64,000 nt of DNA from JAJAZB01 sp964244295. Lineage in GTDB: Bacteria; Bacteroidota; Bacteroidia; Cytophagales; Spirosomataceae. Positions within the stretch are counted from its first letter, which is position 1. The number at the start of each line of letters is the position of its first letter. Of this stretch, positions 41,136 through 49,298 are shown one piece after another. Under the pieces are notes generated by a model. It was given only the letters and a program-made list of their open reading frames with translations, made no database searches and was not told the DNA's origin. The position numbers were made by a program, and so were the translations under genes. The stretch lies in the NCBI GenBank assembly GCA_964244295.1, contig CAXTIG010000010.1:1-64000 (forward strand), written 5' to 3'.

Positions 41136-41897
41136 ATGAACTACACGCTTACGCAAATCCCGGAACGCACGGCTAAGCCCCGGCAGTCGGGCTTGACGAT
41201 GGTGATGGACAAGGGCCTGAGCCTGCGGCAAACCGAGGATTTTCTCTCCGTTGCAGCGGAGCATACCGATTTGGTGAAACTGGGCTGGGCCACTTCCTAC
41301 GTGACCCCCAAGCTGAAGGAGAAGCTGAAAATTTACCGCGACGCGGGCATTCCGGTGTACTTCGGCGGGACGCTCTTCGAGGCGTTCATCATCCGCAACC
41401 AGTTTGACGCCTACCGTAGTCTGCTCGATGAGTTTCAGTTGGAATACGCCGAAGTTTCCGACGGTTCGCTCGACATGAATCAGGATGACAAGTGCGAGTA
41501 CATCCGTCAACTAGCCCAACAGGTGACGGTGCTCTCGGAAGTCGGCTCGAAAGACGAGGCCAAAATTATCCCGCCCTACAAGTGGATTCGGCTCATCAAG
41601 TCGGAGTTGCAGGCCGGTGCCTGGAAGGTCATCGGCGAAGCCCGCGAGGGCGGCAACGTGGGCCTGTTTCGCGCCAGCGGCGAGGTGCGCCAGGGTTTGG
41701 TCGAAGAAATTCTGAGCGAAATCGAGGCCGAAAACATCATTTGGGAAGCCCCCCAGAAATCGCAGCAGGTGTGGTTCGTGCAGCTCTGCGGGGCCAACGT
41801 CAACCTGGGTAACATCGCGCCGGAAGAAGTCATTTCAGTCGAAACGATTCGGCTGGGGCTGCGGGGGGATACGTTTTCGCAGTTTTTAAATCAATAA
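41136..41897 (+). CDS. comA: Phosphosulfolactate synthase
   Basis: This 253-residue TIM-barrel enzyme is of the ComA family: GLTMVMDKGLSLRQTEDFLS, DLVKLGWATSYVTP, GIPVYFGGTLFEAFI and LSEVGSKDEAKIIPP are its conserved blocks. In methanogens it adds sulfite to phosphoenolpyruvate for coenzyme M synthesis. Bacteroidota do not make coenzyme M, so here it more likely supplies sulfolactate or a precursor of sulfonated compounds (for example sulfonolipids). No other pathway gene (ComB, ComC) is adjacent. Monocistronic with its own promoter. Confidence 0.88.
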   Translation: MNYTLTQIPERTAKPRQSGLTMVMDKGLSLRQTEDFLSVAAEHTDLVKLGWATSYVTPKLKEKLKIYRDAGIPVYFGGTLFEAFIIRNQFDAYRSLLDEFQLEYAEVSDGSLDMNQDDKCEYIRQLAQQVTVLSEVGSKDEAKIIPPYKWIRLIKSELQAGAWKVIGEAREGGNVGLFRASGEVRQGLVEEILSEIEAENIIWEAPQKSQQVWFVQLCGANVNLGNIAPEEVISVETIRLGLRGDTFSQFLNQ

Positions 41898-41910
41898 AAT
41901 GCTCAATTTT

Positions 41911-41975
41911 CAATGTTCAACGCTCAATGTTCAATGAAGACTGATTTGACGTTGAACATTGAGCGTTGAACATTG
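41911..41975. repeat. 24-bp perfect inverted repeat of GTTCAACGCTCAATG words
   Basis: Arms 41911-41934 and 41952-41975; further CAATTTTCAATG words extend both ends. Related to 29786-29853. It occupies the gap between comA and the DedA gene. Confidence 0.85.
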
Positions 41976-42003
41976 AGCATTCGTCTTTCTTCTAACCAAC
42001 TTC

Positions 42004-42672
42004 ATGGAACTCATCCACAACCTCATCGACTTTCTGCTCCACCTCGACCGCTACCTCGATGCCTGGGCCAACGACTACGGCGTGCTGCTGTACGCCATTC
42101 TGTTTTTGATTGTTTTCACCGAAACGGGCCTCATCGTGATGCCCCTGCTGCCAGGGGATTCGCTGCTTTTTGCCGCCGGGGCGCTGGCCGCCCGCGACAC
42201 CAACGAACTCAGCGTGGGCATCATCATTCCGCTGCTCATCGTGGCGGCGCTGCTGGGCGACAACGTCAATTACTTCGTCGGGAAAACCCTGGGCAACCGG
42301 ATCAAAATGCGGGAGCGCATCTTGTTTTTCAAGCGGGAGTACATCACCGAAACCGAGAAGTTTTACGAAAAACACGGCGGGCGGACGGTCATCATCGCCC
42401 GGTTTATCCCCATCGTGCGCACCATCGCGCCCTTCGTGGCGGGGGCGGGCAGCATGGTGTACCGCCGCTACATCCAGTTTTGCGTGGTGGGGGCCTTGCT
42501 CTGGGTGCCCGCGCTGACGCTGCTCGGCTATTTTTTCGGGAACTTCGACATCGTCAAGAAAAATTTTGAACTCGTCGTCTTCGGCATCATCGCCCTATCG
42601 GTGCTGCCGATGGTGTGGCAGGGGGTGAAGGCGAGGTTTTTCAAGAAAAAAGATAACCCCGCGAGGGTTTAA
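42004..42672 (+). CDS. DedA/VTT-family membrane protein
   Basis: The 222-residue inner-membrane protein is of the DedA family: ETGLIVMPLLPGDSLLFAAGALA, a re-entrant GDNVNYFVGKTLGNRI, and the motif IARFIPIVRTIAPFVAGAGSM with the arginine/proline residues needed for activity. DedA proteins are proposed lipid scramblases recycling undecaprenyl or phospholipid carriers. The final residues KKDNPARV are encoded by a partial CCCGCGAGGGTTT repeat, showing repeat intrusion at the gene end. A terminator follows. Confidence 0.9.
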   Translation: MELIHNLIDFLLHLDRYLDAWANDYGVLLYAILFLIVFTETGLIVMPLLPGDSLLFAAGALAARDTNELSVGIIIPLLIVAALLGDNVNYFVGKTLGNRIKMRERILFFKREYITETEKFYEKHGGRTVIIARFIPIVRTIAPFVAGAGSMVYRRYIQFCVVGALLWVPALTLLGYFFGNFDIVKKNFELVVFGIIALSVLPMVWQGVKARFFKKKDNPARV

Positions 42673-42678
42673 AAAGAT

Positions 42679-42717
42679 AATCCCGCGAGGGTTTTAGAAC
42701 CCTCGCGGGGATTTTTC
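42679..42717 (+). terminator. Terminator of the DedA gene, CCCGCGAGGG repeat
   Basis: Stem AATCCCGCGAGGGTT/AACCCTCGCGGGGATT with a TTAG loop, followed by TTTT. A partial extra copy of the left arm lies at 42658-42670 inside the DedA reading frame. Confidence 0.75.
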
Positions 42718-42719
42718 CT

Positions 42720-43469
42720 ATGCGTCTCTTCGGTCTCACCGGCTTTCCACTCAGCCACTCGTTTTCCAAGAACTACTTCGCCGAAAAATTCGCCCGCGAA
42801 GGCTTGACCGATTGCCGCTACGAGTTGTTCGAGTTGCCCGACCCGGCGCAGTTTCCGGCGCTCTGGGTTGAAAACCCGGATTTGCGGGGCCTCAACGTCA
42901 CCATTCCCCACAAGCAGGCGCTGTTTCCGTACCTGACTTCGCTCGACGAGTCGGCGCAGAAAGTCGGGGCGGTGAACGTGGTGCGCCGCCAGCCCGACGG
43001 CACGTTGCGGGGTTTCAATTCGGATTTTTACGGCTTCAAAAAATCGCTGGAAGACTGGGCGGCGTTTCGGCACTCTCCGCCCGCAGCGGCCCTGATTCTG
43101 GGCTACGGCGGCGCGGCCAAAGCGGTGGAAGCCGTGTTGCGCGACCGGGGCATCGACTACCAAATCGTGTCGCGCGACCCGGCCAAAGGCGACCTGACCT
43201 ACGCCGATCTTGATCCCGACGTGCTGGTAGCCCACCGGCTGCTCATCAACAGCACCCCGCTGGGCACCTACCCCAACGTGGATTCTGCCCCCGATTTACC
43301 CTACGACTTTTTGGGGGAACACCACCTGCTCTACGATTTGGTGTACAACCCCGCTGAGACGCTTTTCCTGAAACGGGGCGTCGAACGCGGCGCGGCCACC
43401 CACAACGGCTACCAAATGCTGGAGTTGCAGGCCGAACGTTCCTGGGAAATTTGGAACGAGCAACCCTGA
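42720..43469 (+). CDS. aroE: Shikimate dehydrogenase
   Basis: This 249-residue NADPH enzyme reduces 3-dehydroshikimate in aromatic amino acid synthesis. The N-terminus GLTGFPLSHSFSKNYF binds shikimate. NVTIPHKQALFPYL holds the catalytic Lys, LILGYGGAAKAVEAVL is the cofactor Rossmann motif and INSTPLGTYPN is a conserved block. Slightly short but complete. The last three codons and stop (EQP*) lie in a 44-bp inverted repeat shared with ribD opposite. Confidence 0.93.
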   Translation: MRLFGLTGFPLSHSFSKNYFAEKFAREGLTDCRYELFELPDPAQFPALWVENPDLRGLNVTIPHKQALFPYLTSLDESAQKVGAVNVVRRQPDGTLRGFNSDFYGFKKSLEDWAAFRHSPPAAALILGYGGAAKAVEAVLRDRGIDYQIVSRDPAKGDLTYADLDPDVLVAHRLLINSTPLGTYPNVDSAPDLPYDFLGEHHLLYDLVYNPAETLFLKRGVERGAATHNGYQMLELQAERSWEIWNEQP

Positions 43470-43579
43470 CAGCGGCCAACGGCCCTGTCAGCGGTTGCGG
43501 GTCTACCGGATAACCGAACATTGGCTACCGACCAGCCCGCAACCGCTGACAGGGCCGTTGGCCGCTGTCAGGGTTGCTC
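43458..43579. repeat. 44-bp perfect inverted repeat spanning the 3' ends of aroE and ribD
   Basis: Arms 43458-43501 and 43536-43579 are perfectly complementary, with a 34-bp loop that contains TGGCTACCGAC (43522-43532). Each arm covers the last codons and stop of the flanking convergent gene, so both proteins end in EQP. The arm also contains internal direct copies of CTGACAG/CTGTCAG. Confidence 0.95.
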
Positions 43580-44620
43580 CTTCACAAACACCGCGTACTC
43601 ATCCCCCAGCAAATTTTCCCGACTAAACAGCCGCCCCGCCGGGCGCGGAGCCAGAATGCCCGCCCCCAGCGAATTCGGGCTGCGAAACAACCGGATTTCA
43701 TCCCAAAGTCCGGCGCTCAGAAACCCTTCCAGCGTGGCCGCGCCGCCTTCCACCAGCAGCGACTGAATGCGGCGGCGGTGCAAGTCGGCCAGGAGTTGGG
43801 GTAAAAAATCCGCCTCGGCATCGAGTTGGATGAACGTCGCTCCTTCCGTTTCCCGGTTTTCGAGCAAATTGTAGCAGAGCGTCGGCTGGCTGCCGTCGAA
43901 GAGGTAAAGCGTAGGCGGTAAGCTGAGGTTGCGGTCGATGACGACACGAATTGGATTCCTGCCGGGCCAGTCGCGCACGTTGAGGCGCGGGTTGTCGTGA
44001 AGCGCCGTGCGGGTACCGACCAGGATGGCGTCTTCCTCGCCCCGCATTTTGTGGACGATGCGGCGCGAAAGCGCGTTGGAAATCGGTACCGCTTCAAAAT
44101 TGGGTTTGGCGATGAATCCATCCGCCGACTCGGCCCACTTCAGCGTCACGTAAGGCCGGGCTTTTTCAAAAGCCGTAAAAAACCGCCGGTTGAGCCAACG
44201 GCCTTCGTCGGCCAGCACCCCGGTCGTGACGTCGATGCCCGCCGCCCGGAGTTTTTGCAAGCCCTGCCCGGCCACGAGGGGATTGGGGTCGTCGTTGCAA
44301 ACCACCACGCGCCGCAAGCGGTGACGCACGAGCAGGTCGGCGCAGGGGGGCGTTTTGCCCCAATGGGCGCAGGGTTCGAGGGTGACGTAAGCCGTGGCTT
44401 CAGCCAGCAGCCGGCTCGCTTCGGTTTCGCCGTAGTGGGCCAGCACGTCGTTCACCGCGTTTACTTCGGCGTGCGCTTCGCCGTATTTCTGGTGCCAGCC
44501 TTCGCCGATTATTTTTTCATTATGAACCACCACGCAGCCCACCGATGGATTGGGGCTGACGGCTCCCAGGCCCAGCGGGGCCAGGTCGAGGGCGCGGCGC
44601 ATGAAGCGGTTGTCGGTCAC
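43568..44620 (-). CDS. ribD: Bifunctional riboflavin biosynthesis deaminase/reductase
   Basis: The 350-residue enzyme performs the deamination and reduction steps after GTP cyclohydrolase II. The N-terminal zinc deaminase has HAEVNAV and PCAHWGKTPPCADLL as metal ligands. The C-terminal reductase shows YVTLKWAESADGFIA and LLVEGGAATLEGFL. The start is GTG at 44620, four bases overlapping the purN stop (GTGA); a downstream ATG at 44602 would remove conserved N-terminal residues. The final codons lie in the inverted repeat. Confidence 0.93.
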   Translation of the reverse strand: MTDNRFMRRALDLAPLGLGAVSPNPSVGCVVVHNEKIIGEGWHQKYGEAHAEVNAVNDVLAHYGETEASRLLAEATAYVTLEPCAHWGKTPPCADLLVRHRLRRVVVCNDDPNPLVAGQGLQKLRAAGIDVTTGVLADEGRWLNRRFFTAFEKARPYVTLKWAESADGFIAKPNFEAVPISNALSRRIVHKMRGEEDAILVGTRTALHDNPRLNVRDWPGRNPIRVVIDRNLSLPPTLYLFDGSQPTLCYNLLENRETEGATFIQLDAEADFLPQLLADLHRRRIQSLLVEGGAATLEGFLSAGLWDEIRLFRSPNSLGAGILAPRPAGRLFSRENLLGDEYAVFVKEQP

Positions 44621-45186
44621 GGGCGTTGGAGGACTTGTTCTTCAATCACCTTCGGAAACCATTCGTGCTCCAGCGCCTGCCCCTTGCGGGCCACGTCGGC
44701 GGGCGTGTCGGTGGGTTCGACCGGGAAACGGGCCTGAAACACCACGGCCCCTTCGTCGTAGTGCTCATCGACGCGATGAATGGTGATGCCCGACTCGCGC
44801 TCGCCCGCCGCCACCACGGCCTCATGGACGAAATGCCCGTACATCCCCTTGCCGCCGAACTTGGGCAGCAGCGCCGGGTGCAGGTTCAGAATTTTGCCCG
44901 GAAACGCCGCCACCAGTTCTTTCGGCACCAGCCAGAGAAACCCGGCCAGTATGACCCAGTCGATGCCGTTTTCCCGTAAAATTTCCAGCACTCGCCCCGA
45001 ACGAAACTCCTCGCGATTGAAAAGCACGAGCGGTACGCCCAGGCGCTCGGCGCGGGCCATCACGCCCGCCTCGGGGTTGTTACACAAAATCAGCCGCACC
45101 CGAATCTGCGGGTGGTCGCGGAAGTAGTCCACGATTTTCTCAGCGTTGGAGCCGGAGCCGGAAGCGAAGAGGGCGAGGGAGATCAA
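44617..45186 (-). CDS. purN: Phosphoribosylglycinamide formyltransferase
   Basis: This 189-residue folate-dependent enzyme formylates GAR in purine synthesis. Motifs: LALFASGSGSNAEKIVDYF (phosphate loop), ILAGFLWLVPKELV, NLHPALLPKFGGKGMYG with the catalytic Asn/His, and GITIHRVDEHYDEGAVV with the catalytic Asp. Overlaps ribD by four bases, so the two are coupled. Both use GTP/purine-derived intermediates or folate, a plausible metabolic link. Confidence 0.94.
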   Translation of the reverse strand: MISLALFASGSGSNAEKIVDYFRDHPQIRVRLILCNNPEAGVMARAERLGVPLVLFNREEFRSGRVLEILRENGIDWVILAGFLWLVPKELVAAFPGKILNLHPALLPKFGGKGMYGHFVHEAVVAAGERESGITIHRVDEHYDEGAVVFQARFPVEPTDTPADVARKGQALEHEWFPKVIEEQVLQRP

Positions 45187-45187
45187 A

Positions 45188-45266
45188 TGGTGAGTTGTGA
45201 AGGGTGAATTGTGAAGGATGAGTTCAATGATTTTTCAATTCACAACTCACCCTTCACAACTCTCAA
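45188..45266. repeat. Inverted repeat of GTGAGTTGTGAAGGGTGA words
   Basis: Near-perfect arms at about 45189-45208 and 45240-45261 fill the 76-bp gap between purN and the PRTase gene and reach into the end of the latter. Confidence 0.75.
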
Positions 45267-45772
45267 CTTAAAAATACCCCCGCCCCCGCCCCTTCCAGCA
45301 CCACGCTGACGTGTTCGCTGAGGGTGGTGGCGAGGGTGTAGCCGACGTAATCGGCGGAGATGGGGTAGCGCCGGTAGGCCCGGTCGACGAGGACGGCGAC
45401 CTGTAACTTCTTGGGAATCACGCTGAAAAACGGCCACAGGCTGTAGGCCAGCGTCCGGCCCGTGTAAAGCACGTCGTCGCAGACCACCACGCAGCGGCCC
45501 GCCAGGGTTTCGGTGACACCCTCGAAGGTAGCGGGGTGCTGGTCGGGGGCGGTTTTATCGACGTTCAACTGCACCACCTCCACCCGGAGCGGCGAAATGG
45601 CCCGCAAGTGCCCGGCCAGCCGGTTGGCAAACCCGAAGCCCTGCCCCCGAATACCGGCCAGCACGAGGCCGGGTTCATCGAAGTGGGCCTCGTACACCTC
45701 GAAGGCGATGCGCCGGATTTTCTGCTCCACCTGCGCCGGGCTAAGAATCGCGTTGGGAAGGGAGGCTGTCAT
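45263..45772 (-). CDS. PyrR-like phosphoribosyltransferase
   Basis: The 169-residue type I PRTase has the PRPP motif VVVCDDVLYTGRTLA near residues 95-107 and the N-terminal region SPAQVEQKIRRIAFEVYEAH. Overall it resembles PyrR, the uracil PRTase/attenuation regulator of pyrimidine genes. No pyr operon is adjacent, so the regulatory role is uncertain. Possible leaderless transcript: a TACTTTTG element ends about 5 nt before the ATG. Confidence 0.82.
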   Translation of the reverse strand: MTASLPNAILSPAQVEQKIRRIAFEVYEAHFDEPGLVLAGIRGQGFGFANRLAGHLRAISPLRVEVVQLNVDKTAPDQHPATFEGVTETLAGRCVVVCDDVLYTGRTLAYSLWPFFSVIPKKLQVAVLVDRAYRRYPISADYVGYTLATTLSEHVSVVLEGAGAGVFLS

Positions 45773-45776
45773 GGGG

Positions 45777-45784
45777 CAAAAGTA
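45777..45784 (-). promoter_or_regulatory. -7 element abutting the PRTase start codon
   Basis: Minus-strand TACTTTTG, a full TAnnTTTG match, ends 5 nt before the ATG at 45772, which would give a leaderless or nearly leaderless mRNA. The -33 region has no TTG at the ideal distance. Confidence 0.4.
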
Positions 45785-45893
45785 AGAAAAAACGCGGCGG
45801 CTGATTGAAAACGCCCGTTTCGGAATCCGTTGAAAATTGGCACAGTTTCTGTCAAGGCTTCCCTAAACCAAGCCTTTCTACCCGTTCTCTGCC

Positions 45894-46322
45894 ATGCGCG
45901 CTGTCGTTCCTCTGCTTTTTATCGCTCTTTTGTCATTGTCTGGTAGGCTGGTTTACGGGCAAAACTCCCTCCCCGACCGAATCCGCACCTCGCTCCGCAC
46001 GGGCAACGCCCGCGACTTAGTCCGGTTGTTCAGCCCCCGTGTCGAACTCATCGTTGACTCCGAGCGGATCAATTCCAGCAAGGTGTCCAGCGCGCAGGCC
46101 GAGATGATTCTGCGGGCGTTCTTTAAAAAATATCCCCCCACCGATTTTCAGTACGTCTACCAGGGCACGTCCACGGCCATTCAGTACAGCACCGGCACTT
46201 ACCGCAGCGGCGACGACTCCTACCTGGTGTACATCCTGCTCAAACGAGGCAACGAGGGCTACACCATCGGCACGCTCCACCTGCGCCGGGAGGCCGTCGG
46301 CAAACTGACGGCGAGGAAGTAA
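45894..46322 (+). CDS. DUF4783 family secreted protein
   Basis: This 142-residue protein has a signal peptide (MRAVVPLLFIALLSLSGRLVYGQ) and a compact NTF2-like fold: LRTGNARDLVRLFSPRVELIV, SSAQAEMILRAFFKKYPP, FQYVYQG and the terminal YTIGTLHLRRE. DUF4783 is a Bacteroidota-restricted periplasmic family of unknown function. It stands alone, divergent from the PRTase gene. Confidence 0.87.
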   Translation: MRAVVPLLFIALLSLSGRLVYGQNSLPDRIRTSLRTGNARDLVRLFSPRVELIVDSERINSSKVSSAQAEMILRAFFKKYPPTDFQYVYQGTSTAIQYSTGTYRSGDDSYLVYILLKRGNEGYTIGTLHLRREAVGKLTARK

Positions 46323-46362
46323 GGCATCAAAAGGCAGAAGGTGCGATTCCTTTCCCGGTGCC

Positions 46363-46815
46363 TCAATCTTCGATGGGTGCCGCCGCCGCTTCGGCCATGC
46401 CGAAGCGAACGAGCCGCTGGCACAGGTCTTCCGTCGCTTGCGTATCGAGGTAGGCGTGCAGGTACACTACCTTTCCCCAACGCATTTTAATCACGTGCAC
46501 CCCCTCGTTGACGTACGGCGACCCATCGGCGGGCGTGGCCCGGTCCACCCATTCCACGGCGACGGTGGTGTTCCAAGGCCAGCCGCTCACGGCGACGTTT
46601 TTGATTTCAAAATTCAAGCCCGGCGACAGGCGGTACAACCGTTGAAACCACTGGTGCATGGCCTCGACGCTGTGGCGGGTGCCGCCCAGGGCGTGATTGC
46701 CGCTGAAGGTGTGCGTGATGGCCGGGGAAATGTTTTTCAGAACGGCCAGGTAGTTCCCCTGGTTGAGGTTCTCGAAACTCTGCAGGGCGAGTTTTTTTAC
46801 GACGGCGTGGTACAT
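46363..46815 (-). CDS. NTF2-like/SnoaL-type protein
   Basis: The 150-residue cytosolic cone-shaped NTF2/SnoaL fold has MYHAVVKKLALQSFENLNQGNYLAVL, THTFSGNHALGGTRHSVEAMHQWF and VNEGVHVIKMRWGKVVYLHAYLD. The conserved pattern resembles SnoaL-like polyketide cyclases, but no active-site residues can be assigned. It is preceded on the same strand by a small two-helix membrane protein and a Crp/Fnr regulator, which may control both. Confidence 0.78.
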   Translation of the reverse strand: MYHAVVKKLALQSFENLNQGNYLAVLKNISPAITHTFSGNHALGGTRHSVEAMHQWFQRLYRLSPGLNFEIKNVAVSGWPWNTTVAVEWVDRATPADGSPYVNEGVHVIKMRWGKVVYLHAYLDTQATEDLCQRLVRFGMAEAAAAPIED

Positions 46816-46875
46816 GGCTTTGGAAGAGTTAGAAATGAAACGAATCGTTTGTTTATTGAAAAGGAGTCGGGTCGG

Positions 46876-47085
46876 CTAAGGCTGCTTCGGCGCGAGTTTG
46901 CGCTTCCACCGGGCGCCTTGCCACATCCACAGGCCCGTGACGACGAGCGCGGGAACGACGACGGCCTGCGTGAGGAGGGAAAACCAGGCGATTTCTTTCC
47001 AGGGCGCGTACACGTAGGTACCGATAACGCCCGAACCGAGGAGGTGAACCCACCGCAGGAAGGTTCGTTGTTGCGCTGCTTTCAT
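46876..47085 (-). CDS. Small two-helix membrane protein
   Basis: This 69-residue protein has two hydrophobic segments (about 11-27 and 33-52) and a basic tail, ARWKRKLAPKQP. No known domain is recognised. It is followed after 60 bp by the NTF2-like gene on the same strand, with the Crp/Fnr regulator upstream; co-expression is likely but unproven. Confidence 0.7.
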   Translation of the reverse strand: MKAAQQRTFLRWVHLLGSGVIGTYVYAPWKEIAWFSLLTQAVVVPALVVTGLWMWQGARWKRKLAPKQP

Positions 47086-47180
47086 GGCTGACCTTTTTGG
47101 TTGGTTGACGGGTCAAAGGTGCCGGTCTATCCCCGCCCTGGCATTGACGTAGGATAAGAAGCGCGAAGCGGTGGGGAAAA

Positions 47181-47750
47181 CTACAAGCCTTTGCGGCGAA
47201 GTTGCTGCCGGACCCGGCTCAGGCTTTCGGGCGTCACGCCGAGGTACGTCGCCACGAGGTGCTGCGGAATGCGTTGGAGCAGAGTGGGATAGCGGCTGGA
47301 AAAAGCCCGGTAGCGGCTTTCGAGGTCGTCGAACTGAAGGCGCTTCATGCGCTCGTCGAGTTGCAGGTACGCCTGCTCGGCCATGCGTTGGTAAAAAAGC
47401 CGCATTTCGGGGTACCGCCCGGTGAGCCACTCGATGGCTTTTTTGGGGAACAAAATTGCCTCGGTGGGTTCGAGGCAATCGCAGAAAAAGGCGGTGGGTT
47501 CGCCCGTCAGGTAGCTCGAAAAATCGGTGAGCCAGGTCGATTCCGCGCCGAAATAATACGTCTGGTCGCTGCCGTCGTGCAGTTCGTACACCCGCGCCAG
47601 GCCCTGCGTGACGAGCCACATCCGGTCGATGCACTGGCCCGCCTCAAACACACGACCCTGTTTCGGAAACGAACACGACTGGCCCAGCCGGTGCAAATCG
47701 CGCCCGAGTTCGTCCGAAACAGGAAGGTGGGTTTCAAAATAGGAAATCAT
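47181..47750 (-). CDS. Crp/Fnr-family transcriptional regulator
   Basis: The 189-residue protein has an N-terminal cyclic-nucleotide-binding-like beta roll (FEAGQCIDRMWLVTQGLARVYELHDG, YYFGAESTWLTDF) and a C-terminal winged helix with QHLVATYLGVTPESLSRVRQQL. The phosphate-binding cassette lacks the RXALST-type arginine, so cAMP binding is doubtful, as usual for this Bacteroidota subgroup. ATG at 47750 is used; the open frame upstream is antisense noise over the oxidoreductase gene. It may regulate the two small genes downstream. Confidence 0.88.
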   Translation of the reverse strand: MISYFETHLPVSDELGRDLHRLGQSCSFPKQGRVFEAGQCIDRMWLVTQGLARVYELHDGSDQTYYFGAESTWLTDFSSYLTGEPTAFFCDCLEPTEAILFPKKAIEWLTGRYPEMRLFYQRMAEQAYLQLDERMKRLQFDDLESRYRAFSSRYPTLLQRIPQHLVATYLGVTPESLSRVRQQLRRKGL

Positions 47751-47757
47751 GGCGAAA

Positions 47758-49059
47758 TCAGACCTTCGGCAGTTTCCACCCGTTGTGGTACTGCGCGGCG
47801 AGGTAGTCGTTGGCGCTTTTGTCGGTGAAGCGACCCTTCTCCGCATCCCAGTCGAGCTTGCGACCGGAGCGGTAGGCGATGTTGCCCAACTGACACACCA
47901 TCGCGGTGTTGGCGGCAATTTCAATGTCGCAATTCGGCTTTTTCCGCGAACGAATGCAGTCCACGAAGTTGGCGGCGTGGTTGTCAAGCCCGTTGCCGAC
48001 TTGTGAAATTCGGGCGATGGCTTCCATCGAATCTTTGCCGCCTTTCTTTTCGGGAATCACCTCCCAGCCGCCCCGGTCCACGACCAACGTGCCGTTGTTG
48101 CCCACGAAGGCCACGCCGTGTTCGCGCCCGTAATCGCCCGCGCCGATGCCCACGCCGTGCGCCCAGACCAGCGAAAATTTGTCAAACTGGTAGAGCGCCT
48201 GCATCGTGTCGGGGGTTTCCATGCCGCTGTCGGGGTAGCCGAATTTGCCGCCCGCCGCACTCACCGAAAGCGGAGCACCGGCGTTCATGCCCGCGAGGGC
48301 CATGTCGATGAGGTGAACGCCCCAGTCGGTCATCAAACCGCCGCCGTAGTCCCAGAAATGCCGCCAGGTGCCGTGGAAGCGGTTGGGGTTGAAGGGTCGC
48401 TTCGGGGCGGGGCCGAGCCACAGGTCGTAGTCCACGCCCGCCGGGGCGGGGGCGTCGGGCAGGTTGGGTACTTCCTGGTACCAGTTGAAATAGCCCCAGA
48501 CTTTCACCAGGCGCACATTCCCCAGTTTTCCCGACTGCACGAAGGCCAGCGCGTCCTGCCAGTGCTGGTGGCTGCGCTGCCACTGCCCCACCTGCACCAC
48601 GCGGTTGTAGCGCCGGGCGGTGGCCAGCATCATCCGGCATTCTTCGATGCTGTTGGCGAGGGGTTTTTCGCAGTACACGTCCTTGCCCGCCTCCATAGCG
48701 TGGATGGCGGGCAGGGCGTGCCAATGGTCGGGCGTGCCGATAATGACCGCGTCGATGTCCTTGTTTTCGAGCATTTTTCGGAAATCGCCGTAGGTAGCCG
48801 GGCGCTTGCCGCCGAGCGTGGCGACTTCCGCCGCGCGCTTTTCGAGCACGTTCGCGTCTACGTCGCAGAGGGCCGTACAGGTCACGCCGGGGAGTTTGAG
48901 GTGGGCTTTCAAATCGGCGAAACCCATGCTGTTGACCCCGATGAGGCCCACGCGGAGGGCGTCGGCAGCGGCGGTTTTTTGAGAAAACGCGGGCCAGGAG
49001 GTGGCGGCCAGGCCAAGCGTGGCGGCGGTGGTTTTTTGGAGAAACTCTCTACGAATCAT
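47758..49059 (-). CDS. Tat-exported Gfo/Idh/MocA-family oxidoreductase
   Basis: The 433-residue protein has a twin-arginine signal (MIRREFLQKTTAATLGLAA), placing it in the periplasm. The Rossmann motif VGLIGVNSMGFADLKAH, the EKP motif in VYCEKPLANSIEE and DWGVHLIDMAL follow. These NAD(P)-dependent enzymes act on sugars or inositol derivatives; periplasmic members carry tightly bound cofactor. The Crp/Fnr gene begins 7 bp after its stop, so they may share a transcript. Confidence 0.9.
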   Translation of the reverse strand: MIRREFLQKTTAATLGLAATSWPAFSQKTAAADALRVGLIGVNSMGFADLKAHLKLPGVTCTALCDVDANVLEKRAAEVATLGGKRPATYGDFRKMLENKDIDAVIIGTPDHWHALPAIHAMEAGKDVYCEKPLANSIEECRMMLATARRYNRVVQVGQWQRSHQHWQDALAFVQSGKLGNVRLVKVWGYFNWYQEVPNLPDAPAPAGVDYDLWLGPAPKRPFNPNRFHGTWRHFWDYGGGLMTDWGVHLIDMALAGMNAGAPLSVSAAGGKFGYPDSGMETPDTMQALYQFDKFSLVWAHGVGIGAGDYGREHGVAFVGNNGTLVVDRGGWEVIPEKKGGKDSMEAIARISQVGNGLDNHAANFVDCIRSRKKPNCDIEIAANTAMVCQLGNIAYRSGRKLDWDAEKGRFTDKSANDYLAAQYHNGWKLPKV

Positions 49060-49164
49060 GGTTCAGAGGTTTGGGGGGAGAAACTTCCCGAAAGTTAAAA
49101 ACCCTAATGGAATTACCGTTATGGAATAATTTCGGGAAGTTGTCGCCAACAAAATCCTTTCCGC

Positions 49165-49289
49165 TGTCATCCTGAGCGCAGCGAAAGGACCTTGTTGGGG
49201 TGCCGGACAGTCGGCGGTTAGCCACCGCTGGGTCACCGGCCAACTACCCGGTAGTCCAACGAGGTCCTTTTGCTCCGCTCAGGATGACA
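49165..49289. repeat. Inverted repeat, TGTCATCCTGAGCG-GAAAGGACC family
   Basis: Near-perfect outer arms of about 34 bp. The loop is itself structured and contains GGCGGTTAGCCACCGC and CCGGCC...GGTAG words, a diverged relative of the TGGCTACCGAC core. Between the oxidoreductase and the PLP-enzyme genes. Confidence 0.82.
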
Positions 49290-49298
49290 ATGCAGGGA

